38,309 nucleotides of DNA from Lachnospiraceae bacterium (GTDB lineage: Bacteria > Bacillota > Clostridia > Lachnospirales > Lachnospiraceae). Positions within the stretch are counted from its first letter, which is position 1. Each line of letters starts with the position of its first letter. Of the stretch, positions 1 through 6,277 are shown piece by piece. The stretch lies in NCBI GenBank assembly GCA_017524035.1, contig JAFWUY010000055.1, positions 1-38,309 on the forward strand, written 5' to 3'. The translations under genes and the position numbers were made by a program. The notes under the pieces are model-generated. The model made no database searches. It saw nothing but the letters and a program-made list of their open reading frames with translations, and was not told where the DNA came from.

Positions 1-109
1 CCGGGCCGAACCTGTCCTTCAGCATCCTGATCATGTGGACGGTGCGGTCCATGCGTACGAGCGGGTCTCCCCCGGTGATTCCCGTGCCGGTGGCGTCCAT
101 GGACTCCGC
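1..109 (-). CDS. Partial radical-SAM-like protein fragment (probably foreign, chimeric contig end)
   Basis: Reading the minus strand from position 109 to the window edge gives 36 codons without a stop. The translation includes [14 protein letters not shown] followed by [18 protein letters not shown]. The [10 protein letters not shown] segment resembles the glycine-rich GGDP/GGEP motif of radical SAM enzymes, in particular the PflA-related archaeal-type group (COG2108, from memory). This stretch is about 67% G+C (73 of 109 bases), visibly higher than the neighbouring sequence. The frame meets a stop just upstream of codon 36, in the sequence that belongs to the LytTR gene, so the fragment ends where the composition changes. 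I infer an assembly join rather than a real gene pair. The 3' part lies outside the window. The family call is moderate; the composition break is directly visible. Confidence 0.45.
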
Positions 110-396
110 ACATCACCGCAGACGAGATCATATACATAGAAAGTTTCGGAAAAGATATTGAGATCCACGCACTGAAGGATACATATCATTCCCAGGACAG
201 GATGTATGAACTGGAGTCGCTTCTCGACCCGAATAAATTCTTAAGAGTCAGCAAATCGGTCATCATTGCAAGAAAGCATGTAAAGAAGATAAGACCGTCA
301 CTTTCAATGAAATACATACTCACAATGTCTGACGGAACACTGGTTGATGTAACGAGAAGTTATTACAGTGATTTCAGAAGATTTTTCGGAATATAA
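109..396 (+). CDS. LytTR DNA-binding domain fragment (5' end missing)
   Basis: The frame running through 109-396 encodes a LytTR DNA-binding domain. It starts abruptly with [19 protein letters not shown] and continues through [18 protein letters not shown] and [19 protein letters not shown] to a TAA stop. The EIIYIES start, the RVSKS(V/I)I core and the C-terminal R-x-Y-Y segment are typical of LytTR regulators of the LytR/AgrA group. A normal protein would have a receiver or other domain upstream, but the frame is interrupted at 76-78 and the upstream bases belong to the high-GC fragment. The nearest in-frame ATG (202) would cut the domain in half, so I treat this as a 5'-truncated gene. Its stop is 13 bases before the next start, so it was probably co-transcribed with the membrane protein at 410. 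Confidence 0.75.
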   Translation, partial: HITADEIIYIESFGKDIEIHALKDTYHSQDRMYELESLLDPNKFLRVSKSVIIARKHVKKIRPSLSMKYILTMSDGTLVDVTRSYYSDFRRFFGI

Positions 397-409
397 GAAG
401 GAGGAAGAA

Positions 410-1402
410 ATGGCAGGTATATTATGGATAATAATACTTATGCTGATCATTGCGGTCATCATCATATCGGTCAGCATAATAGTTTATAACAAACATCTTG
501 ATAAGGTGACCAAGGGTGAGGTGCATGATACCCACAGTCCGATCCCCGAACCGAGAAGTACTGCAAGTGTCATATACAAGATCGTGCTCATGATCATAGT
601 GATACTGTCCTATTTGGGAATCAGCACCGCAAACGGCATTATCGGCAGCCTTCAGAGCAGGATAGGCGAGCTCGATGCAGAGGTGAACGGGCTTCGGTTT
701 GAAGTTCAGAATCTGAGGAGTCAGCTCGAAGACGAGGCGAGACTGGTAAGAAATTTTGAATACAGATTATCGGAGCCGGAAGATGATCTTGTTGATGTCG
801 AATTTAAACTTTGGCTCAAGGAATTTACTGCTGACACTACGGTAACTCTGAGCATTGCGGGAAAGGATGTCGCACTTTCAAATGACGGTAACGGAATGTA
901 TACCGGAAACGTAACCCTGAGCCTGTTTGATAATTGTTCGATTCCTGTTGTATGTATCAAAAACGGTGAGCTTATCGAAAATGAAACGGTCGATTTTCCC
1001 GAAGAGCTGTTCTGGGAGTATATCCCGGTTCCCATGTTCTCGTGTAACTTTGACTGTAAGGATACTTTGGGCGGAGGAACGAAATATACCGGCGAATACA
1101 GTATGGACTTCAGCTTCCCGGATAAGATTGAATCTGTCAGGATCACTTATTTATCAAACGGTGAAGAACTTAAGACGATGGATATCACTGAGGGAGCCTT
1201 GAGCGGCGAGATATTCACGATCGAGCAGGAACTCGGTTTCGGTGACGATCTTGTATTCAGGACGGAGGTCGTAACGAAGGACGGTTACAGGATCGAGGAT
1301 TGTAAACTTATGATATTCCCTGCAAAGGAATATCCTTACGGATATGAATATGAGAGGATCTATGACAGCGACGGAAATCTCCTCTATGAGTGCTTATATT
1401 GA
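410..1402 (+). CDS. Two-TM membrane protein with coiled coil, unknown function
   Basis: The predicted protein is 330 residues. I chose the ATG at 410 because GAAGGAGG sits just upstream; an in-frame codon at 368 would overlap the LytTR gene. The N-terminus is a strong hydrophobic helix (about residues 3-26), then a short polar linker, then a second hydrophobic helix (about 52-72). A likely coiled coil follows (SRIGELDAEVNGLRFEVQNLRSQLEDEAR, roughly residues 80-110), then about 210 residues of soluble, probably beta-rich and extracytoplasmic sequence. No catalytic motif is recognisable. The tight link to a LytTR gene suggests a regulator/membrane-partner pair, as is common in Clostridia, but this is inference. 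A strong terminator follows at 1415. Confidence 0.7.
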   Translation: MAGILWIIILMLIIAVIIISVSIIVYNKHLDKVTKGEVHDTHSPIPEPRSTASVIYKIVLMIIVILSYLGISTANGIIGSLQSRIGELDAEVNGLRFEVQNLRSQLEDEARLVRNFEYRLSEPEDDLVDVEFKLWLKEFTADTTVTLSIAGKDVALSNDGNGMYTGNVTLSLFDNCSIPVVCIKNGELIENETVDFPEELFWEYIPVPMFSCNFDCKDTLGGGTKYTGEYSMDFSFPDKIESVRITYLSNGEELKTMDITEGALSGEIFTIEQELGFGDDLVFRTEVVTKDGYRIEDCKLMIFPAKEYPYGYEYERIYDSDGNLLYECLY

Positions 1403-1414
1403 CCGGATCACGGT

Positions 1415-1453
1415 AAAAAGCGGCGGTGACAGCAAATGTCACCGCCGCTTTTT
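1415..1453 (+). terminator. Rho-independent terminator
   Basis: A 16-bp perfect stem (1415-1430 with 1438-1453; core GCGGCGGTGAC) with a 7-base loop and a flanking A-run/T-run lies 13 bases after the stop at 1402. It ends the LytTR/membrane-protein transcript. Confidence 0.9.
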
Positions 1454-1494
1454 ATTGAAAATATGCCATTTTGTATGATTTTGATGGGCATTTT

Positions 1495-1524
1495 TTGATT
1501 AATCGGGTCTAAACGTGATAAAAT
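1495..1524 (+). promoter_or_regulatory. Candidate sigma-A promoter for the CPCC protein gene
   Basis: TTGATT (1495-1500) and TAAAAT (1519-1524) are separated by 18 bases, about 48 bases before the ATG at 1572. It directly follows the terminator at 1415-1453, which fits a new transcription unit. Confidence 0.45.
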
Positions 1525-1571
1525 ATGTAATGTAGCCGAAAGACTGCTGTGTGGAAAGGAAGACTCCGATT

Positions 1572-1862
1572 ATGGACAAAAACGTATTTGAAGATGCCAA
1601 GATGATGGGATCGGGCGAGATCAGATATAAGTGTCCCTGCTGCGGTTGCTATACTTTTAAGAAGAAACCCTCGGGAGATTTCGATATCTGCCCCGTATGC
1701 TTCTGGGAGGATGACTGGAAACAGTTTGACGATGAGGAGCTTGAGGGCGGCGCAAACAGTGTCAGCCTCAGGCAGGCAAGAGAGAATTACAAGGCTTTCG
1801 GATGCTGCGAAGAGAGATTCAAGGGCAATGTAAGAAAGCCGACCGAAGAAGAGATCGGATGA
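1572..1862 (+). CDS. CPCC family cysteine-rich protein
   Basis: This is a 96-residue protein starting at ATG 1572 with AAGGAAG nine bases upstream; the in-frame GTG at 1551 has no such site. Residues about 17-60 read YKCPCCGCYTFKKKPSGDFDICPVCFWEDD, the signature of the Cys-rich CPCC domain (Pfam Cys_rich_CPCC). It has two paired-cysteine knuckles (CPCC and CPVC) that could bind zinc. A C-terminal SLRQARENYKAFGCC segment is also characteristic of the family. The molecular role of the family is not established; related proteins are common as small stand-alone genes in Firmicutes and near toxin-immunity loci. The next gene starts 36 bases after the stop on the same strand and may share the transcript. 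Confidence 0.85.
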   Translation: MDKNVFEDAKMMGSGEIRYKCPCCGCYTFKKKPSGDFDICPVCFWEDDWKQFDDEELEGGANSVSLRQARENYKAFGCCEERFKGNVRKPTEEEIG

Positions 1863-1898
1863 TCCTTCGGCAGGAATAATTATTGAGGTTTTTCGTTA

Positions 1899-2342
1899 AT
1901 GGACAGAAGGTTTAGAGTTTATATAACCCTCACGCTGATGATACTTATGATTGCTGTCATCTCCAGTGTGGTGGTCAGGGTGTCTGAAAAGGAAATGATC
2001 GAAGCATACCATAATCAGACAGCTTCCGCTTCACAGCAGGACGTGAATGACAGGGCAGATTCGGAGAATGCATCAGCGTATTATTTCAGAACTCAGGAGC
2101 TTCTTGAACAGCACTACGAAAAACACGGAAGAGATATGGGATTTGCTTCGGCGGAGGAATATGAAAGAGCTGCCGCCGCGGTCATCACCGATCCCAGGGC
2201 GCTTCACAAGATCGAAAAAGAAGACGGAGACGATGTCTACTATATAGAAGAGACCAACGAGTTCGTCGTGGTCTCTACGGATGGCTTTATCAGAACATAT
2301 TTCCTTCCCGATTCCGGAAAGGAATACTATTACAGACAGTAG
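1899..2342 (+). CDS. Membrane-anchored protein with small HYEKHG...TDGFIRTYF domain
   Basis: The protein has 147 residues. Residues about 6-27 form one hydrophobic helix after MDRRFR, so it is an N-in anchored or signal-anchored protein. A polar Ser/Gln/Asn-rich linker (about 35-60) follows, then a compact domain from LEQHYEKHGRDMGFASAEEYERAA to EFVVVSTDGFIRTYFLPD near the C-terminus. The pattern of an N-terminal His-containing helix and a C-terminal T/S-D-G-x-I-x-T-Y-F strand recalls BECR-fold (barnase-EndoU-colicin E5/D-RelE) nuclease-like domains found in polymorphic toxins and phage proteins. I hold that only as a weak inference. Its start has a weak GAGG ten bases upstream. The gene ends one base before the convergent pgeF stop, leaving no room for a terminator. 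Confidence 0.65.
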   Translation: MDRRFRVYITLTLMILMIAVISSVVVRVSEKEMIEAYHNQTASASQQDVNDRADSENASAYYFRTQELLEQHYEKHGRDMGFASAEEYERAAAAVITDPRALHKIEKEDGDDVYYIEETNEFVVVSTDGFIRTYFLPDSGKEYYYRQ

Positions 2343-2343
2343 T

Positions 2344-3201
2344 TTATTCCCTTATCATCATAAATGCACACAGGCCTCCGCGCTTTCCGTGTGAAGCACG
2401 GTGCGAGTGCAGGAACTCGCCGTTACAGCAGGTACACAGGTCGGGAACAGAAATGTTTTCGCTCGGGATACCTGCTTTTTGCATATTCAGAAAATTTGCA
2501 AACGCCAGATCAAGCTGATATTTTCCCTCGACACCGCCGTTATGGGGAAGCACGACATTTGACTGCAGACCGTATTCTTCGATGAACACGTCCGCAACAT
2601 CGCTTCCGACCTCATAACAGTCTGCGCATATCGAAGGTCCGATGCATGTTATCATCTCGGAAGGATTGCTTCCGTATAAACGCTGCATCATGCTTACGGT
2701 GTTTTGGCATATATTCCCTATGGTTCCTCTCCAACCCGAGTGTGAGAGTGCAATGGCCTTATGCACGGGATCGACAAAGTACAGAGGCACACAGTCGGCA
2801 TAGGAAGTGACAAGGCATACTCCGGGTTCATTTGTCATGATTCCGTCGATATCCTTGAATGACCTGGGTTTCAGGATGCCTTCACCGAGATTGTCGTGGG
2901 TTACTTCCATTACATTTGTCGTATGCTGCTGATCCGAAAAGACCATCTGCTCACGGCTTATCCCGACAGCTTCTCCGAAGAGCCTGTAATTTTCCAGGAC
3001 ATTCTCCCTGTCATCACCTACGGTGAACGCAAGATTCATGCTCGCGTAATATCCGGTACTTACTCCGCCGATTCTTGTCGAAAAGCCGTTGAACAGCCAG
3101 GGGAACTTTTCCAGGGACAGATAGCTTATCCTCGGAACGCCGTTGCTTTCATATACGGTTGTTGTTTCAGCGCCGGGGCGCTTTTTCAATTTCATATCCA
3201 T
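2344..3201 (-). CDS. pgeF: Peptidoglycan editing factor PgeF (YfiH/YlmD, DUF152)
   Basis: The 285-residue protein carries all landmarks of the PgeF/'multicopper polyphenol oxidase' (DUF152) family. These are FSTRIGGVSTG-YYASMNL near residue 40, SDQQHT near 90, TSYADCVPLYF near 135, LSHSGWRGT near 152, CIGPSICADCYEV near 190 and CTCC-x5-HSHR near 257-266. The metal-binding Cys and His residues are therefore present. In E. coli PgeF removes mis-incorporated amino acids such as serine from the peptidoglycan precursor stem; the cytoplasmic location fits the lack of a signal peptide. Length matches the family. No Shine-Dalgarno is visible before either Met1 (3201) or Met3 (3195), and a -10-like element lies about 7 bases upstream of Met1, so a leaderless mRNA is possible. 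It is convergent with the gene ending at 2342. Confidence 0.92.
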   Translation of the reverse strand: MDMKLKKRPGAETTTVYESNGVPRISYLSLEKFPWLFNGFSTRIGGVSTGYYASMNLAFTVGDDRENVLENYRLFGEAVGISREQMVFSDQQHTTNVMEVTHDNLGEGILKPRSFKDIDGIMTNEPGVCLVTSYADCVPLYFVDPVHKAIALSHSGWRGTIGNICQNTVSMMQRLYGSNPSEMITCIGPSICADCYEVGSDVADVFIEEYGLQSNVVLPHNGGVEGKYQLDLAFANFLNMQKAGIPSENISVPDLCTCCNGEFLHSHRASHGKRGGLCAFMMIRE

Positions 3202-3207
3202 ACCAAT

Positions 3208-3227
3208 ATTTTACCATATAAATTATC
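3208..3227 (-). promoter_or_regulatory. Candidate pgeF promoter -10 elements (possibly leaderless)
   Basis: On the minus strand TGGTAAAAT (TAAAAT at 3213-3208, extended TG) ends 6 bases before the pgeF start, so transcription would begin at about the ATG. A second -10-like GATAAT (3227-3222) would give a leader of about 14 bases. Neither leader would contain an AGGAGG site, and no clear -35 is seen. Confidence 0.35.
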
Positions 3228-3261
3228 GACCGCGGTGTGAGGTGATTTTCACATCGCGGTC
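3228..3261 (-). terminator. Terminator-like hairpin after the histidine kinase gene
   Basis: A 13-bp stem with one G-T pair (3228-3240 with 3249-3261, core GACCGCG) and an 8-base loop follows the histidine kinase stop by six bases. Its downstream tract is only modestly T-rich (GATAATTTAT), and it abuts the -10 of pgeF. Confidence 0.65.
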
Positions 3262-3267
3262 ACTTTC

Positions 3268-5373
3268 TTATTCGGAAATTCTCGGGAAGAGAAGTATTAC
3301 TTTGAAAAGGTCTCCGTCCACAACGAGCTTGAGCTTTCCGTTCATCAGTTCCATAAGGCTCTGCGCGATGTTCAGGCCGAGTCCGTTCCCTTCGGATCCT
3401 CTGGAACTGTCCCCTCTTGCAAAGCGCTCGAGAAGTTCGTCGCTTGTCATGTTCAGGGATTCTTTGGAGGTATTCTTGATCTCGATTGCCGCTTCATCGC
3501 TGCCCGCACTAAGGTTCACATATACCCTTGTGCCAGGCTGTGAGTATTTGGAGACGTTGACGAATAGATTATCGAGGACTCTTTGCAGATGCTTGGTATC
3601 CGCCATAATGCTTATGGGCTCTTCGGGGACGCTGACTCTGAGATCAAGTTCAGATGCGGAGAGTTTTTCCTGGTATTCTCCGATCACCTGATGAAGAACC
3701 GTGTTGACATTGCAGGGCTCAAGTTCCGCCTTCAGGTTTCCCGTTGAGGCCTTTGATGCTTCTATAAGATCCTCGAGCAGCTTCTTGAGCTTTACGGATT
3801 GTCTTTCAAGGGTTTCCAGATATTCGCGGTTTGCCGGTTCTCCCTCGGGCTGTTCCTTAAGAAGCTCCACATAACTGATGATGGAAGTGAGGGGAGTCTT
3901 GATGTCATGTGAGACATTGGAAATAAGTTCAGTCTTGAATCTCTCGCTCTTCATACGGTCGGCCAGTGCTATCTCAAGTCCTTCGCCGGTCGAGTTGATG
4001 CAGTTTCCGATAGTCTTGAAATCATAGAACATATGCTTTGTGTCTACGGGGGAGGAAAGATTTCCTTCAGCCAGTCTCTTAGCACCCTTTGCAAGGCGGT
4101 TGAGCTGGAGAACCGCGATCACGAACAGAGGGAACAGGATCAGTGTCTGTACGAACCATCCGGCGATCACCAGTTCTTCGGCAGAATTTTCAAATGCTCC
4201 AACCAGCACTATGAATTCTGCGAACGTACAGAGGACAGCGATTCCGATCAGTCTCCATGTCAGTCCGATGTTCTCCCTGCACTGATAGCCGAGTTTTTTA
4301 AATCCCTTTACGATAAGTGCGAAGAATCTGGCGAAGAATAATATCACACTTACCATGGCGAGAATGCCGAAAAGGACCGTAAGTACAATGACGAGATATC
4401 TTGTGCTTATGGCAAGATCGACCCAGGGCACGATCCTTGTAAAGAGATCGTCACATTCGTAATTTAAGGGATCGGCAACGCATGCGATGAGGTAGCAGTC
4501 TTTTCCTACGACCGGTCTTTCGACGGCGGTGGTTGATGTGATCATGCTCCAGGTCTGGAAATCCGATTCATAGCTTACGAAGTTGTACTTTATGCCTGAT
4601 TTCAGATTACTGAGATGATCGGCAGTGCATACGGTAACTTCATTAGGATTTATATAATATATTTCACCGTTGTCTGAATGAAGGACGATATTTGCATTTG
4701 ACACAACATCCTCATTCCATATGGAACTGTTCTCATCCACAGCTGAGCGGATGTTCCATTCTTCGGTGCCATCCTTGTAGCTGATAGTCAGGCCTACGGG
4801 GAAATAGTATCCGTCACCGGTTATCACATATGCCATATCGGTATTCCAGACATAAATGACTTCGGCTATGGGACGCCTTTCCTGTACCACATCTGCGTTG
4901 TCATAGGATGAATAATTGGTGATGTAGCTGTAGGAACTAAATATTGAGTCGATATTGTATATGAATCCGGTATAGTCTCCGAGTGTCGCACTGTATCTGA
5001 AAAGATCAGATTTATCGCCCGCAAGGATATCATCAGGCAGGTTGCAGACCTCGTATGACGATCTGAGTCTCAGATCCACCATTGAAGGTTCATCGGTCGA
5101 ATATACCGCGTATCTGAAGTTCGTGTTCTTAAGCTCGCTCATACCGAAATCATCCTGATAGTCGGACAGAGCATATACCGCATAATCGTGCAGAAACCAT
5201 TCATTTACGTTCTTGCGGAAGTATCTGGGGGAATCGTATATCCCCAGATTCGCAAGTACATAGAAAGCGGAGAATAACCCGCTGAAAATAAGTGAACTTA
5301 TGACTGATATGATAAACCAGAACAGAGCACCGTGCTTACGGCGTTCTTTCAGGCCATTATCCTGTTTCTTCAT
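3268..5373 (-). CDS. Membrane sensor histidine kinase (VanS-like output, four TM)
   Basis: The protein has 701 residues. Hydrophobic helices lie at about 17-43, 325-351, 373-395 and 402-423. Between the first two is an extracytoplasmic region of about 280 residues with no domain I recognise. After the fourth helix a HAMP-like segment (RLAKGAKRLAEGNLS) leads into the H-box SNVSHDIKTPLTSIISYVELL with phosphoacceptor His489. The C-terminal ATPase part shows the N-box LDNLFVNVSKYS and the G-box GNGLGLNIAQSLMELMNGKL, so the kinase looks intact. It should phosphorylate the regulator encoded three bases upstream (5377-6111). The start has AAAGGATGAGAA before the ATG. The sensed ligand is unknown. 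A hairpin at 3228-3261 ends the transcript. Confidence 0.92.
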   Translation of the reverse strand: MKKQDNGLKERRKHGALFWFIISVISSLIFSGLFSAFYVLANLGIYDSPRYFRKNVNEWFLHDYAVYALSDYQDDFGMSELKNTNFRYAVYSTDEPSMVDLRLRSSYEVCNLPDDILAGDKSDLFRYSATLGDYTGFIYNIDSIFSSYSYITNYSSYDNADVVQERRPIAEVIYVWNTDMAYVITGDGYYFPVGLTISYKDGTEEWNIRSAVDENSSIWNEDVVSNANIVLHSDNGEIYYINPNEVTVCTADHLSNLKSGIKYNFVSYESDFQTWSMITSTTAVERPVVGKDCYLIACVADPLNYECDDLFTRIVPWVDLAISTRYLVIVLTVLFGILAMVSVILFFARFFALIVKGFKKLGYQCRENIGLTWRLIGIAVLCTFAEFIVLVGAFENSAEELVIAGWFVQTLILFPLFVIAVLQLNRLAKGAKRLAEGNLSSPVDTKHMFYDFKTIGNCINSTGEGLEIALADRMKSERFKTELISNVSHDIKTPLTSIISYVELLKEQPEGEPANREYLETLERQSVKLKKLLEDLIEASKASTGNLKAELEPCNVNTVLHQVIGEYQEKLSASELDLRVSVPEEPISIMADTKHLQRVLDNLFVNVSKYSQPGTRVYVNLSAGSDEAAIEIKNTSKESLNMTSDELLERFARGDSSRGSEGNGLGLNIAQSLMELMNGKLKLVVDGDLFKVILLFPRISE

Positions 5374-5376
5374 TTC

Positions 5377-6111
5377 TCATCCTTTCCGTTCCTGTTTATT
5401 ATCCAGGAAATATCCCCTTCCCCATATCATCTTGATGTATCTTGGTTCTGACGGGTCGATCTCGATTTTTTCGCGAAGATGTCTTATATGGACAGCTACG
5501 ATGCTTTCGGATCCCATGGTGTCATCCTTCCATACGGTTTTGTAAATCTCCATGGGAGTGAAGACCTTACCGGGATTCATCATAAGGAATCTGAGAATAT
5601 CGTACTCCGTCCTGGTAAGCTTAACGGGATCGCCGTCGAGCCATACTTCCTTGGTGCGGTCGACAAGCTTTATCCGACCGCATATCATTTCATCTTCACC
5701 GGTTTCTGAGGCGGTGTTTCCGCCGAGCAGCATATATCTGCGCAGTCCGGATCTGACTCTTGCCATGAGTTCCACCGGATTAAAAGGCTTGGTGACATAG
5801 TCATCGGCACCCAGGTTGAGACCGAGTATCTTGTCGGTATCTTCGCTTTTGGCAGTGAGCATAATGACCGGAACGTTGCTGACCTCCCTGATCTTGGAAA
5901 GAGCCGTTACACCGTCCATGACGGGCATCATGATATCGAGCAGTACAAGATGGATATCCTCTTTTTCAATCGTTTCAAGGGCTTCCCTGCCGTTTCCTGC
6001 CGTAAGGACGTTGTAACCTTCGGATCGGAGGAAAATTGAGATTGCATTTGCAATGTCTTTTTCATCGTCGCATACGAGCACGGTAAGCTTGGAATTGTCT
6101 TTTTCGTTCAT
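5377..6111 (-). CDS. OmpR/VanR-family response regulator
   Basis: This 244-residue regulator has a receiver domain (about residues 9-125) with acidic pair Asp15/Asp16, phosphoacceptor Asp59 in LVLLDIMMPVMDG, Thr86 in MLTAKS and Lys108 in DDYVTKPFNP. The winged-helix trans_reg_C domain (about 145-238) has LTRTEYDILRFLMMNPGKVFT, VHIRHLREKIE and IKMIWGRGYFL. It is the partner of the kinase that starts three bases after its stop. The start at 6111 has AAGGAGA 12 bases upstream, slightly long. It is divergent from the GH10 gene; the shared 166-bp region holds a perfect palindrome and a direct repeat that could be its binding sites. Regulated targets are unknown; the divergent xylanase gene is a natural candidate. 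Confidence 0.93.
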   Translation of the reverse strand: MNEKDNSKLTVLVCDDEKDIANAISIFLRSEGYNVLTAGNGREALETIEKEDIHLVLLDIMMPVMDGVTALSKIREVSNVPVIMLTAKSEDTDKILGLNLGADDYVTKPFNPVELMARVRSGLRRYMLLGGNTASETGEDEMICGRIKLVDRTKEVWLDGDPVKLTRTEYDILRFLMMNPGKVFTPMEIYKTVWKDDTMGSESIVAVHIRHLREKIEIDPSEPRYIKMIWGRGYFLDNKQERKG

Positions 6112-6132
6112 AAGTCCGACTGGTCTCCTTTT

Positions 6133-6144
6133 TTGTGATCACAA
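6133..6144. promoter_or_regulatory. Perfect 12-bp palindrome TTGTGATCACAA (candidate operator)
   Basis: The palindrome lies just upstream of the response regulator's Shine-Dalgarno and inside the divergent region between regulator and xylanase. It would be in or near the regulator gene's 5' leader. The binding protein is unknown. Confidence 0.35.
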
Positions 6145-6165
6145 GCATATTTTGACACATAAAAA

Positions 6166-6195
6166 TTTAAGAATCTATGCGTTATTTCTTTAAGA
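6166..6195 (+). repeat. Direct repeat TTTAAGA x2, 23-bp period (candidate regulator site)
   Basis: TTTAAGA occurs at 6166-6172 and 6189-6195, about two helical turns apart and immediately upstream of the GH10 promoter's -35. OmpR-family regulators bind direct repeats, so the adjacent regulator may act here. A related TTAAGAAAC repeat precedes the second two-component locus at 29701. Confidence 0.3.
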
Positions 6196-6200
6196 TTTAA

Positions 6201-6229
6201 TTAAATAATGACGGAAAACGTATTATAAT
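6201..6229 (+). promoter_or_regulatory. Promoter for the GH10-chemoreceptor operon
   Basis: A perfect TATAAT (6224-6229) has TTAAAT (6201-6206) 17 bases upstream as a weak -35. It lies 49 bases before the ATG at 6278. The weak -35 fits a promoter that needs an activator. Confidence 0.6.
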
Positions 6230-6277
6230 ATAAAGGAATTTACGATTTATCACAATTCCGCCCCAACAGGAGGGATC

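Noticed and set aside
6152..6157. TTGACA on the plus strand as the -35 of the xylanase promoter.
   Set aside because: No -10 element lies 16-18 bases downstream; the perfect TATAAT at 6224 is far away.
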